Part shown: piece after piece, positions 7,428 through 15,100 of the stretch
How positions within the stretch are numbered: the first letter of the stretch is position 1
Layout of the letters: each line of letters opens with the position of its first letter
DNA from: CBFGWV01 sp965652545
GTDB taxonomy: Bacteria; Pseudomonadota; Gammaproteobacteria; Competibacterales; Competibacteraceae
Length of the DNA: 20,640 nucleotides
Direction of reading: 5' to 3'
Assembly: GCA_965652545.1 (NCBI GenBank)
Contig: CBFGWV010000057.1
Location: forward strand, 1-20,640
Notes under the pieces: model-generated
What the model was told of the DNA's origin: nothing
What the model saw: the letters and a program-made list of their open reading frames with translations, nothing else
The model's database searches: none
Program-made: the position numbers and the translations under genes

Positions 7428-7453
7428 GCCCCCCGCAGCTGGCGGCGGGGGGC
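7428..7453 (-). promoter_or_regulatory. Strong GC stem-loop between binding-protein and deacetylase genes
   Basis: A perfect nine-base stem (7428-7436 with 7445-7453) encloses an eight-base loop. It lies 9 bases after the binding-protein stop and 21 bases before the aphA start. There is no U-run on the minus strand after it, so it is not a classical terminator. Such hairpins after periplasmic binding-protein genes often protect the upstream message and reduce distal expression. Confidence 0.55.
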
Positions 7454-7461
7454 GGGGCAGG

Positions 7462-8493
7462 TCATTTCTTCAAGCGTGTCCACACCCGGTCGCGCAGCTC
7501 GCGTGAGGCGGGTGAGCAGTTTTCCTCCGGCCGCAGGCGGTCGGTGTACTCGGCCGGCATGTTCACCGCCGGGTCATCCTTCAGGCTGGCGTCGAGATAC
7601 GCATCCGAGCCGTTCACAGCGTTCATGTAGCCGGTGAAGTTGCTGGCCACGGCGATGTTCTCCGGGTCCATCATCCAATTGATGAAGGTCTTGGCGTTGT
7701 CGATATTCGGCGCCCCTTTGGGTACGACGAAATTGTCCGACCAAAAACTAATGCCTTCCTCCGGGTACATGTAGGTGGCGGTGGGGAGCTTCTCGCGGGT
7801 GCGGTGCGAGGCACCGTTCCACTGCATGTGCATGATGACCTCGCCGGCGATCATGCGATCGATGGTGCCGTCGGACTGGTACATGGCCAAGTGCGGCTTC
7901 TGTGCCTCCAGCAGCTCCAGGATGGCCTTGGCCTCTTCGGCGTCCTCGGTGCATTTGTCGAAGCCCAGGTAATACGTGGCAGCGTTCCACATTTCGACCT
8001 GGTCGTTGAGCGCGGCGATCTGCCCTTGCAGGACCTCGGGCGGTTTGAAGAACACCTCCCAGGTCTGTGGCAACTCGCCCTCGGGGATACGGGCGGCGTC
8101 GTAGGTCACACCGGTGGTACCCCACATGTAGGGGGCGGAGTATTCACGGTCGGGGTCGAAGGGGACGTTGTTGTGCGGGGCGCCGATATTGGCGAAGTTC
8201 TCCATCTGACCGGCGTCGATTTTCTCCGCCAGACCGTCCTGGATCATGATCCGCACCATGTAGTCGGAGGGCACGACCACATCGTAGCCGGCCGCCCCGG
8301 CCTGAAGCTTGGCCAGCATGGTTTCGTTGGAGTCGAACACATCCAGCGTCACCTTGATGCCCGTGTCGGCTTCGAACTTCTTCAACAAGTCCGGTGGAAA
8401 GTAATTGGACCAGTTGTACAGGAACAGCTCGTTGGCCTGGGCCGGGGCGGACAGGGCGACCGCCAGGGCCGCACCGGTTAGCAGATGTTTCAT
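7462..8493 (-). CDS. potD: Polyamine ABC transporter periplasmic binding protein (PotD/PotF family)
   Basis: A 343-residue extracellular solute-binding protein for spermidine or putrescine uptake. Residues 1-20 form a Sec signal peptide ending APAQA. The mature protein begins NELFLYNWSNYFPPDLL, the typical opening of PotD/PotF. It is followed by DVFDSNETMLAKL, DVVVPSDYMV, the ligand-pocket segment PYMWGTTGV and SFWSDNFVVPKGA. The start ATG has GGAGG eight bases upstream. It is the fourth gene of a potABCD-like run, following the second permease by 21 bases. Motifs mix PotD- and PotF-like features, so the preferred ligand cannot be decided. Three cysteines (about 179, 324 and one in the leader-free body) are too few to suggest a special fold. 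Confidence 0.92.
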   Translation of the reverse strand: MKHLLTGAALAVALSAPAQANELFLYNWSNYFPPDLLKKFEADTGIKVTLDVFDSNETMLAKLQAGAAGYDVVVPSDYMVRIMIQDGLAEKIDAGQMENFANIGAPHNNVPFDPDREYSAPYMWGTTGVTYDAARIPEGELPQTWEVFFKPPEVLQGQIAALNDQVEMWNAATYYLGFDKCTEDAEEAKAILELLEAQKPHLAMYQSDGTIDRMIAGEVIMHMQWNGASHRTREKLPTATYMYPEEGISFWSDNFVVPKGAPNIDNAKTFINWMMDPENIAVASNFTGYMNAVNGSDAYLDASLKDDPAVNMPAEYTDRLRPEENCSPASRELRDRVWTRLKK

Positions 8494-8514
8494 CGTTCGT
8501 CCTCCGCTTCTTGT

Positions 8515-9309
8515 CTACGATTGATTTCCGCGCATCCGGCCCACCAGGAACGAGGCGGAGACGAAAACGATGGAAATCACCAGCATCAGCGACGACACGG
8601 CGTTCACTTCCGGTGTGATGCCGATCCGTATCATGCCGAAGATGTAGATGGGCAACGTGGTGGCGCCCGCACCGGCCACGAAATAGGTAATGACGAAGTC
8701 ATCCAGCGAGATGATGAACGCCAGCATCGCGCCTGAGAGAATCCCCGGCCACAGCAGCGGCAGGGTGACGCGGCGAAACGCCTGCAATGGCGTGGCGTAC
8801 AGGTCCGCCGCCGCCTCCACGAGATTGCGGTCCATCCCCTCCAGGCGGGCACGGATGGGCAGGTAGGCGAACGGAATGCAGAACACTGTATGCGCCAGGA
8901 TCACGGTCATCAGCCCCAGACGCAGACCCACCAGAACGAAGAACAGCAGCGTGGCCACGGCGGTGACGATCTCCGGGACGACCAGCGGCAGGGTGATCAA
9001 CCCGGCCACCGCGTTCTGCCCTCGAAAGCGGTACCGCGCCATGCCCAGAGCGGCCAGCGTCGCCATGAACGTGGCGGCCAGCATGGCGCAGGTAGCGACG
9101 ATCAGCGAGTTGTAAGCTGCCCGCATGATGTTGTCGTTGCCCAGCACCACCCCGTACCACTGCATGCTGAAGCCCGTCCACAGCGTGGCTTGGCGGTTCT
9201 CGTTGAACGACAACACCACCAGAATGACGATGGGCAGGTACAGGTAGGCGAAGAACAGGGCGGCGGTCGCCCGCACCCCGGTAAAGCGCCACAGGCGGTT
9301 GACGGCCAT
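8515..9309 (-). CDS. potC: Polyamine ABC transporter permease, PotC/PotI type
   Basis: A 264-residue inner-membrane permease with about six hydrophobic helices, starting with ATAALFFAYLYLPIVILVVL. The EAA loop that docks on the ATPase is present as EAAADLYATPLQAFRRV, followed by TLPLLWPGI. Sequence and length match the PotC/PotI class, the smaller of the two Pot permeases. The ATG shares one base with the stop of the upstream permease gene (TGATG). It has a GGGAGG site, which indicates translational coupling. It works with PotB and PotA to move ligand delivered by the binding protein. Confidence 0.93.
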   Translation of the reverse strand: MAVNRLWRFTGVRATAALFFAYLYLPIVILVVLSFNENRQATLWTGFSMQWYGVVLGNDNIMRAAYNSLIVATCAMLAATFMATLAALGMARYRFRGQNAVAGLITLPLVVPEIVTAVATLLFFVLVGLRLGLMTVILAHTVFCIPFAYLPIRARLEGMDRNLVEAAADLYATPLQAFRRVTLPLLWPGILSGAMLAFIISLDDFVITYFVAGAGATTLPIYIFGMIRIGITPEVNAVSSLMLVISIVFVSASFLVGRMRGNQS

Positions 9310-10199
9310 CAGCCACCTCCCGGTGCGCGTTTGTAGCGCATGAGGTAGGCAGTCATCGCCAGCAGCACCATGGCCAGCAGCACAAAGGCCAGGGCCGCGC
9401 CAAACGGCCAGTTGCGCGCGGACCCGAACTGCGCCTGGATGAGGTTGCCGATCATCAGCGACTTGCCACCGCCGAGCAGCTCCGGGGTCACGTACGCGCC
9501 AAGGCAGGGTATGAACACCAGGATGGACCCGGCGGCAATGCCCGGCAGTGCCAGCGGGATAATGATGCGGGTCAGTGCCCGGCGCCGGTCGGCGCCCAGA
9601 TCGTAGGCGGCTTCCACCAGGCGCAGGTCGATCTTCTCCAGGCTGGCGTAGATCGGCAGCACCATGAACGGCAGGAAGGAGTAGGTCAGCCCGATGCCCA
9701 CGGCCACGGGTGTGTACAACACATCCAGCGTGCCCGATGCCAGCCCCAGGTCGTTGAGCCAGTCATTGGCCAGCCCACCATTGCGCAGCAGCAGTATCCA
9801 CGCATAGTTGCGTACCAGCAGGTTGGTCCAGAACGGTATGGTGACCAGGAAGATCAACAGGTTGCGGTACTTCGGCGGGCTCAGCGCCATGTACAGCGCG
9901 GTAGGGAAGCCCACCAGCAGCGCAAGCACCGTGGTGATGGCCGACAAGGTGAACGAGCGCAGGAAGATCTGCAGGTAATCGGTGTTCAGCAGCAGGCTGT
10001 CGTCCAGGTCGCGCTCGAACAGAAACTGAAAATACGCCTCCAGGCTGTGGCTGCCCCAGACGACGCCACCATTGAGCCCCCGCTCCAGCACCGACACGTA
10101 GGCCATCAGCACCAGCGGCAGCAGCATGAAGAACCCGATGAACACCACCGCCGGTGCGATCAGGGGCGCACGGGTGCGCAGTGCCGATGGGCCGGCCAT
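9309..10199 (-). CDS. potB: Polyamine ABC transporter permease, PotB/PotH type
   Basis: A 296-residue inner-membrane permease with about six transmembrane segments. The first is around PAVVFIGFFMLLPLVLMAYV. The large periplasmic loop between helices 1 and 2 contains LFERDLDDSLLLNTDYLQIF, as is usual for PotB/PotH. The EAA loop reads EAAYDLGADRRRALTRI, followed by IPLALPGI. It starts two bases after the potA stop with only a weak ribosome site, and overlaps the next permease start by one base. It therefore probably depends on translational coupling. It is the partner of the PotC-type permease in the transporter core. Confidence 0.93.
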   Translation of the reverse strand: MAGPSALRTRAPLIAPAVVFIGFFMLLPLVLMAYVSVLERGLNGGVVWGSHSLEAYFQFLFERDLDDSLLLNTDYLQIFLRSFTLSAITTVLALLVGFPTALYMALSPPKYRNLLIFLVTIPFWTNLLVRNYAWILLLRNGGLANDWLNDLGLASGTLDVLYTPVAVGIGLTYSFLPFMVLPIYASLEKIDLRLVEAAYDLGADRRRALTRIIIPLALPGIAAGSILVFIPCLGAYVTPELLGGGKSLMIGNLIQAQFGSARNWPFGAALAFVLLAMVLLAMTAYLMRYKRAPGGG

Positions 10200-10201
10200 C
10201 G

Positions 10202-11263
10202 TCAGTCCGCCAGCACGCGCAGGGCCTCGGGTGGCATGTGCACCTTGACCGCTGCTCCGGCGTCCAGATGGGCGGGGCGGCCGGCGGTGTTCTGCAGGCG
10301 AATCTGCACTGCCGGGCCCGCCGCCAATCGCACGAAGCCGATGGTGTCTGTGCCCAGATAAACGATCTGGTCCAATGTGCCCGGCAGGCCGTCGTCGGCC
10401 AGGGTCAGACGCTCGGGTCGCACGGCCAGGGTTACGACGGTGCCTTCGGCGTGCATGCCGGCCAGGGCGACCTCGTGCCCTTCGGCGATGCGGTAGCGCC
10501 CGCCACCGAGCGCCGTGGCCTGGATGAAGTTGGTCTCGCCGATGAAGTCCGCGACGAAACGCCGCTCCGGCCGCTCGTAGATCGCCTCAGGGCTGCCGAC
10601 TTGCAGCACATGCCCGTCGCTCATCACTGCGATGCGGTCGGACATGGTCAGAGCTTCTTCCTGGTCATGGGTGACGAAGATGAACGTGATGCCGGTTTCC
10701 GACTGCAGGCGCTTGAGCTCCAGTTGCATACCCCTGCGCAGTTTCAGGTCCAGTGCCGACAGCGGCTCGTCCAGCAGCAGAACCTGGGGCTCCGAGGCCA
10801 ATGCACGGGCCAGGGCGACCCGCTGCTGCTGGCCACCCGAGAGCTGGGCCGGCATCCGGTTGGCGAAGTCCTCCAGCCGCACCAGGGCGAGCATCTGCGC
10901 CACGCGGGCGGTGACGACGGCGACATCCTGGCGGCGCATTTCCAGGCCGAAGGCGATGTTCTGCGCCACGCTCATGTGCGGGAACAGCGCATAGCTCTGG
11001 AACACGGTGTTTACCGGACGGCGGAACGGCGGCAGGTGCGACATGGGCTGGCCGCGCAGCAGCACCTCGCCGCTGCTGGGCTGTTCGAAGCCGGCGATCA
11101 GGCGCAGCAAGGTGGTCTTGCCGCAGCCCGAGGGGCCGAGAAGCGTAAAGAATTCGTTCTCGGCGATGGTCAAATCCACACCGGCCAGGGCGGTGACCTT
11201 ATCGGCCCCCTGCCCGAAAACCTTGGAGACCCCGCGTATCTCCAGGGCGGCGGCCGGCGGCAC
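10202..11263 (-). CDS. potA: Polyamine ABC transporter ATP-binding protein
   Basis: A 353-residue ATPase subunit that powers polyamine import. Visible motifs are Walker A GPSGCGKTT (43-51), the Q-loop at Gln89 in NTVFQSYALFPHM, signature LSGGQQQRVALARAL (141-155), Walker B VLLLDEPLSALD (161-172) and the H-switch His199 in FVTHDQEEAL. A C-terminal region from about 240 onward has the TOBE/MOI-type regulatory domain usual for PotA/PotG. The start is GTG at 11261-11263, three bases after the aguB stop. Its ribosome site therefore lies inside the end of aguB, and the two genes are coupled. Confidence 0.95.
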   Translation of the reverse strand: MPPAAALEIRGVSKVFGQGADKVTALAGVDLTIAENEFFTLLGPSGCGKTTLLRLIAGFEQPSSGEVLLRGQPMSHLPPFRRPVNTVFQSYALFPHMSVAQNIAFGLEMRRQDVAVVTARVAQMLALVRLEDFANRMPAQLSGGQQQRVALARALASEPQVLLLDEPLSALDLKLRRGMQLELKRLQSETGITFIFVTHDQEEALTMSDRIAVMSDGHVLQVGSPEAIYERPERRFVADFIGETNFIQATALGGGRYRIAEGHEVALAGMHAEGTVVTLAVRPERLTLADDGLPGTLDQIVYLGTDTIGFVRLAAGPAVQIRLQNTAGRPAHLDAGAAVKVHMPPEALRVLAD

Positions 11264-11266
11264 GGC

Positions 11267-12139
11267 CTAGCGTCCCCGTCCGTCCAGGCTCGCAATCCGT
11301 GCGTAGAGGTCGGGGCGCCGATCGCGGTATACGCCCCAGGCGGTGCGTGCCTCGGCCAGGGCGTCCAGATCGAAGCTGTGCAGGATGATCGATTCGCTGG
11401 AGCGGTCGGCCTCGGCGACTTTGGCACCGGTGTGATCGGCGATGAACGACGAGCCGTAGAAGGTCAACGTGCAGGCATCGCCTTGCTCTACCCCGATACG
11501 GTTGGAGGCCACCAGCGGCATGACGTTGGCGCCGGCATGGCCTTGCATCACCCGCTGCCAGTGCCCGCTGGAGTCCAGGTCCGGCTCGAAGGGCTCGGAG
11601 CCGATGGCGGTGGGGTAGAAGAGGATCTCCGCCCCCATCAGCGCCATGCAGCGGGCGGTTTCGGGAAACCACTGGTCCCAGCAGATGCCCACACCCAGGG
11701 TGCCGAAGCGGGTATGCCAAACCTTGAACCCGGTGTCCCCGGGCGAGAAGTAAAACTTCTCCTGATACCCGGGACCGTCGGGGATGTGCGATTTGCGGTA
11801 GACCCCCAGCACCGAGCCGTCCGCGTCCACCATCGCCATGGAATTGAAATACGCCGGCCCGGCCTTCTCGAAAAAGCTCACCGGCAGCGCGACGTTCAAC
11901 TCGGCGGCCAGGCGGCTGAAACGCTCGATGGTGGGGTGACCTTCCACCGGCTTGGCCAGGCTGAAATGCCCCACCAACTGGTCCTTGCAGAAGTAGGGCG
12001 CCTCGAACAACTCCTGTATCAGCACGATGTTCGCGCCACGGGCGGCCGCCTCACGGACCAGCCGCTCGGCACGCGCCACATTCTCATCGATGTTCCAGTC
12101 GCAGGCCATTTGCGTGGCCGCCACGGTTACCTTGCGCAT
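11267..12139 (-). CDS. aguB: N-carbamoylputrescine amidase
   Basis: Nitrilase-superfamily amidase predicted to hydrolyse N-carbamoylputrescine to putrescine, CO2 and ammonia, the second step of the agmatine deiminase route. The 290-residue product shows the catalytic Glu43 (LIQELFEAPYF), Lys116 (YRKSHIPDGPGY) and Cys153 (GICWDQWFPE). It also has the downstream ASNRIGVEQG segment typical for AguB rather than for generic nitrilases. The start ATG has GGAG five bases upstream. A TACACT box about 30 bases upstream suggests it can have its own promoter. Its usual partner, agmatine deiminase AguA, is not in the window. It sits first in the tightly packed potABCD unit. Confidence 0.93.
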   Translation of the reverse strand: MRKVTVAATQMACDWNIDENVARAERLVREAAARGANIVLIQELFEAPYFCKDQLVGHFSLAKPVEGHPTIERFSRLAAELNVALPVSFFEKAGPAYFNSMAMVDADGSVLGVYRKSHIPDGPGYQEKFYFSPGDTGFKVWHTRFGTLGVGICWDQWFPETARCMALMGAEILFYPTAIGSEPFEPDLDSSGHWQRVMQGHAGANVMPLVASNRIGVEQGDACTLTFYGSSFIADHTGAKVAEADRSSESIILHSFDLDALAEARTAWGVYRDRRPDLYARIASLDGRGR

Positions 12140-12168
12140 TGCATCTCCATCATGCGGTGTCGTTCACA

Positions 12169-12174
12169 AGTGTA
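12169..12174 (-). promoter_or_regulatory. Candidate -10 box for the aguB-pot operon
   Basis: TACACT on the minus strand, with predicted transcription start near 12162, gives a 5' leader of about 22 bases before the aguB ATG. No good -35 hexamer is seen. It would allow the transport operon to be expressed apart from the upstream aldehyde dehydrogenase gene. Confidence 0.35.
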
Positions 12175-12204
12175 GCCAACGGAAGCGTATGTTCTTCCTT
12201 TGGT

Positions 12205-13701
12205 TCAAAGCTGGATCCACGTGGTCTTCAACTCGGTGTACTTCTCCAGCGCGTGCAGACTCTTGTCGCGGCCCATGCCCGACTGCTTGTAGCCGCCGAA
12301 CGGGACGGTAATGTCGCTGCCCTCGTAGTTGTTCACCCAGACGGTGCCGGCCCGCAGCCGCTTGGCGGTCAGGTGGGCCTTGGACAGGTCGCGCGTCCAG
12401 ACGGCCGCGCCCAGGCCGTAGGGCGTGTCGTTGGCGATGCGGATGGCCGTCTCCAAGTCCGGCACCGGCAACACCGACAACACCGGTCCGAAGATCTCCT
12501 CGCGGGCGATGGTCATCTCGTTGCGCACTTGGTCGAACACCGTCGGTGCGACGAACAGACCGCCGGTTTCGGCAAGGGCGGCGTCGCCGCCGGCGCGCAC
12601 CAGGGCGCCTTCGGCCCGGCCACTGGCGATCAGGTCCATCACCCGGTCGAACTGTATGCGATCAACGATGGCGCCCATGCTGGTGGCCGGGTCCATCGGG
12701 TCCCCCGGTTGCATGCTGCGCGCGACGTTGAGGATGTGCTCGACCATCGGCTCGTGAATGGACGATTCCACCAGCAGACGTGAGGCGGCACTGCACATCT
12801 CGCCTTGGTTGAAGAAAATGTTGAAGGCTGCCTCGCGGGCAGCGGTCTCCAGGTCCGGGCAGTCGGCCAGGACGATGTTCGGCGACTTGCCGCCGAGCTC
12901 CAGCGACACGCGCTTGAGGTTGCTGTTGGCGGCCGCGGCCATGATGCGTTTGCCGGTGGCCGTGGAGCCGGTGAACGCCACGGCGTCGACGTCCATGTGC
13001 TCGGCCAGTGCGGCGCCGGCAGTGTGGCCAAAGCCCGGTACCACCTGCAGCACGCCCTCGGGCAGGCCCGCCTCCATGGCCAGTTCGGCGATGCGAATGG
13101 CGGTCAGCGGGGATTTTTCCGACGGCTTGAGGATCAGGCTGTTGCCGGTGGCCAGCGCCGGCCCGAGCTTCCAACTCGCCATCATCAGCGGGAAATTCCA
13201 CGGCACGATGGCGGCGACGACGCCCAGCGGCTCGCGGGTGATCATCGCCAGAACGTTCTCGGCCGTGGGGGCGATCTCGTCATAGTGTTTGTCGATGGCT
13301 TCGGCATACCACTGGATGGCACGGGCGGAGGCGGGAATGTCCAGCCCCATGCTGTCGCGTATGGGCTTGCCCATGTCCAGGGTTTCCAACGCCGCCAGCT
13401 CTACTCGATGGGCCATGATGGCCTCGGCGAATTTCAGCAGGACGGCCTTGCGCCGCGCCGGTGCCTGGCGCGCCCAGCGCCCGTCCTCGAAGGCTGCACG
13501 GGCGTGTTTGACCGCCAGATCGACGTCGGCCTGTCCGCAGGCGGCGATGCTCGCCAGGCTGCGGCCATTGGCCGGGTTGATGCAGTCGAAGGTCTCGCCG
13601 CTGAGCGCATCCGCATAACGGCCGCCGATGAAGGCCTGCCCGCATGGGCGCAGGGTGGCGGCAAAATCGGTCCATTCCGCGTGGGTCTTGGGTGAGGCCA
13701 T
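12205..13701 (-). CDS. puuC: NAD(P)-dependent aldehyde dehydrogenase, PuuC-like
   Basis: A 498-residue aldehyde dehydrogenase closest in length and motifs to PuuC, which oxidises gamma-glutamyl-gamma-aminobutyraldehyde (and gamma-aminobutyraldehyde) in putrescine breakdown. Visible are the oxyanion Asn169 in VPWNFPLMM, the cofactor-binding FTGSTATGKRI, the general base Glu268 in LELGGKSPNIV, the nucleophile Cys303 in FFNQGEMCSAAS, and EEIFGPVLSV. The C terminus has PFGGYKQSGMGRDKSLHALEKYTELKTTW, typical of this class (shown in parts: FGGYKQSG, then ALEKYTELK). The start at 13701 is chosen for its GGGAG site seven bases upstream. The frame stays open to 13908, but that extension has no family similarity. 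Paired by position with polyamine genes; PuuA, PuuB and PuuD are not present here. Confidence 0.88.
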   Translation of the reverse strand: MASPKTHAEWTDFAATLRPCGQAFIGGRYADALSGETFDCINPANGRSLASIAACGQADVDLAVKHARAAFEDGRWARQAPARRKAVLLKFAEAIMAHRVELAALETLDMGKPIRDSMGLDIPASARAIQWYAEAIDKHYDEIAPTAENVLAMITREPLGVVAAIVPWNFPLMMASWKLGPALATGNSLILKPSEKSPLTAIRIAELAMEAGLPEGVLQVVPGFGHTAGAALAEHMDVDAVAFTGSTATGKRIMAAAANSNLKRVSLELGGKSPNIVLADCPDLETAAREAAFNIFFNQGEMCSAASRLLVESSIHEPMVEHILNVARSMQPGDPMDPATSMGAIVDRIQFDRVMDLIASGRAEGALVRAGGDAALAETGGLFVAPTVFDQVRNEMTIAREEIFGPVLSVLPVPDLETAIRIANDTPYGLGAAVWTRDLSKAHLTAKRLRAGTVWVNNYEGSDITVPFGGYKQSGMGRDKSLHALEKYTELKTTWIQL

Positions 13702-13906
13702 TGGAAGCTCCCGGTTGATGGAGGACGTCGTGCGGGCATTCTCGGGGGCGCCGAGGTCGTCGGCAAGGCGATTGGGGATCCCTATGTGTCGCTTTACGGG
13801 CTGAATGCTGCCAGCCGTCCGACGTATGGTGCACTGACAGCGATGACGATAGCCTGTCGGGTCGTAAAGACTACGTTTAACAACGAGAACAACACGGGAC
13901 TGGCGC
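13702..13906. promoter_or_regulatory. Divergent intergenic region between puuC-like and orphan binding-protein genes
   Basis: This 205-base gap must hold the promoters for both divergent genes. The half nearest the plus-strand gene (about 13840-13895) is noticeably richer in A/T. I find no pair of -35/-10 hexamers that I trust. A small GGGGATCCCT palindrome near 13776 is the only symmetric site noticed. The puuC ribosome site (GGGAG) lies at the left end. Confidence 0.4.
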
Positions 13907-14995
13907 ATGAGTGGACGGACATTGACCGGGCCGATTGGTGCCTTGGCGCTGCTGGCGACCGCCTCCGCGTCCGGTCAGTCATGGGATACGGTGCCTTCGG
14001 TCAGTAGCGCATTGCCGGCGATGCCGGCGCACGAGCTCACCGTCGCCACCTGGGGCGGGGACTACCAGGCCTCGCAGCGGCGGGTGTTCTTCGACACCTG
14101 GGAGGCCAGAACCGGCAAATCGATCAACGATGTGGCCTTCGACGGCACCTGGCGGTCCGCCAAGTCGAATCTCCAATCCGGCGCCACCTGGGACGTCTTG
14201 GACATGGAGCTGGCCGATGTGAAGCGGGCCTGTGAGCGTGGCGTCATCCGCGCCATTGACTGGGAGCGCATTGCGGCTCGCGACGATCTCGTGCCCCAGG
14301 CGAGGGAAGTCTGTGGTGTCGGTAACGTCATCTGGTCGTATGTGCTGGCCTACGATTCCAGCCGCGTTCAGCGCAAGCCGGCCGGGTGGGCGGACTTGTG
14401 GAATTTCGACGGGTTTGCCGGCAAACGCGCCGTGCGCAAGACCGCGCAGTGGAATCTCGAAGCCGCGTTGATCGCCGACGGCGTGGCCCCGGAAGAGGTC
14501 TACACCGCGCTCAACACGCGCCAGGGCGTGGAGCGGGCCTTCGCCAAGCTGGAGCAGCTCAAGCCGCATGTCATCTGGTGGCGTGCCGGCGCCGAGCCGA
14601 TCGACCTCATCGCCGCGGGCGACGCCGTGCTGGCCACCGCCTACAACGGCCGCGTGACCGGTGCCCAGCAAGCCGGCGTGACGATCGACCTCATTTGGGC
14701 CGAGGCCTTGTATACCGTCGACTACTGGGTCATCGCGGCAAACAGCAACAACCTCGATGATGCCTACAGTCTCATCGACTGGGCCAGTACCGCGGAGATC
14801 ATGGCCTACCTGCCTGCCGAGGTGGCGTACGGCCCCACCAGCCGCCGCGCGTTGGATCTGGTGCGCCCCGACCTGATCGAGCTCCTCCCATCCACGCCCG
14901 AGCGCTTGTCCGTGGGCTTGCAGTCGAACGCGGATTTCTGGAACGACCAGGGGCCGGCGCTGGAGAATCTTTTTCGGTTGTGGGTGGAGGAGTGA
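13907..14995 (+). CDS. Orphan polyamine-type ABC substrate-binding protein
   Basis: A 362-residue extracellular solute-binding protein of the PotD/PotF superfamily branch that opens with ELTVATWGGDYQASQRRVFF. A signal peptide is visible at residues 1-24 (hydrophobic core GALALLATASA). Later family segments are WDVLDMELADVKRACERG, VIWSYVLAYDS, KPAGWADLWN (tryptophan-rich middle), GDAVLATAYNGRV and YWVIAANSNNLDDAYSLIDW. It has no permease or ATPase of its own. It is divergent from puuC and probably delivers an additional ligand to the nearby PotABC, or acts as a sensor. It is only distantly similar to the PotD-type protein in the operon, so it is not a recent duplicate. The start ATG lacks a strong ribosome site. 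Confidence 0.87.
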   Translation: MSGRTLTGPIGALALLATASASGQSWDTVPSVSSALPAMPAHELTVATWGGDYQASQRRVFFDTWEARTGKSINDVAFDGTWRSAKSNLQSGATWDVLDMELADVKRACERGVIRAIDWERIAARDDLVPQAREVCGVGNVIWSYVLAYDSSRVQRKPAGWADLWNFDGFAGKRAVRKTAQWNLEAALIADGVAPEEVYTALNTRQGVERAFAKLEQLKPHVIWWRAGAEPIDLIAAGDAVLATAYNGRVTGAQQAGVTIDLIWAEALYTVDYWVIAANSNNLDDAYSLIDWASTAEIMAYLPAEVAYGPTSRRALDLVRPDLIELLPSTPERLSVGLQSNADFWNDQGPALENLFRLWVEE

Positions 14996-15100
14996 GGTTT
15001 TAAGTTTTAAGTGTTCGGTGTTCGGTGTTCGGTTCGGCACAGGCGGCGCATGCCCGGTCATCGATATGTAAACCGAAAACCGAACACCGAAAACTTAACC
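14996..15100. repeat. Imperfect inverted repeat with tandem GTGTTCG units
   Basis: After the binding-protein stop the sequence has poly-AAGTTTT units and three tandem GTGTTCG heptamers (about 15011-15031). An inverted, imperfect partner lies at 15070-15100 (AAACCGAAAACCGAACACCG then AAAACTTAACC). The two arms can form a long hairpin of A/T- and CGG-rich character, unlike the surrounding genes. The right arm contains the riboflavin synthase stop codon. It sits between convergent genes and may terminate both. Confidence 0.65.

Noticed and set aside
7428..7453. Intrinsic terminator before aphA
   Set aside because: The stem is strong but no U-run follows on the minus strand, and the downstream genes have tight operon-like spacing.
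10154..12175. Very long plus-strand open frame (673 codons) opposite potA and aguB
   Set aside because: It is the antisense shadow of GC-rich genes. Both minus-strand genes carry full catalytic motifs, while this frame is Gln/His/Gly/Arg-rich with no family features. Similar long shadows opposite aphA, puuC, the FKBP and the GspE-like gene were dropped for the same reason.
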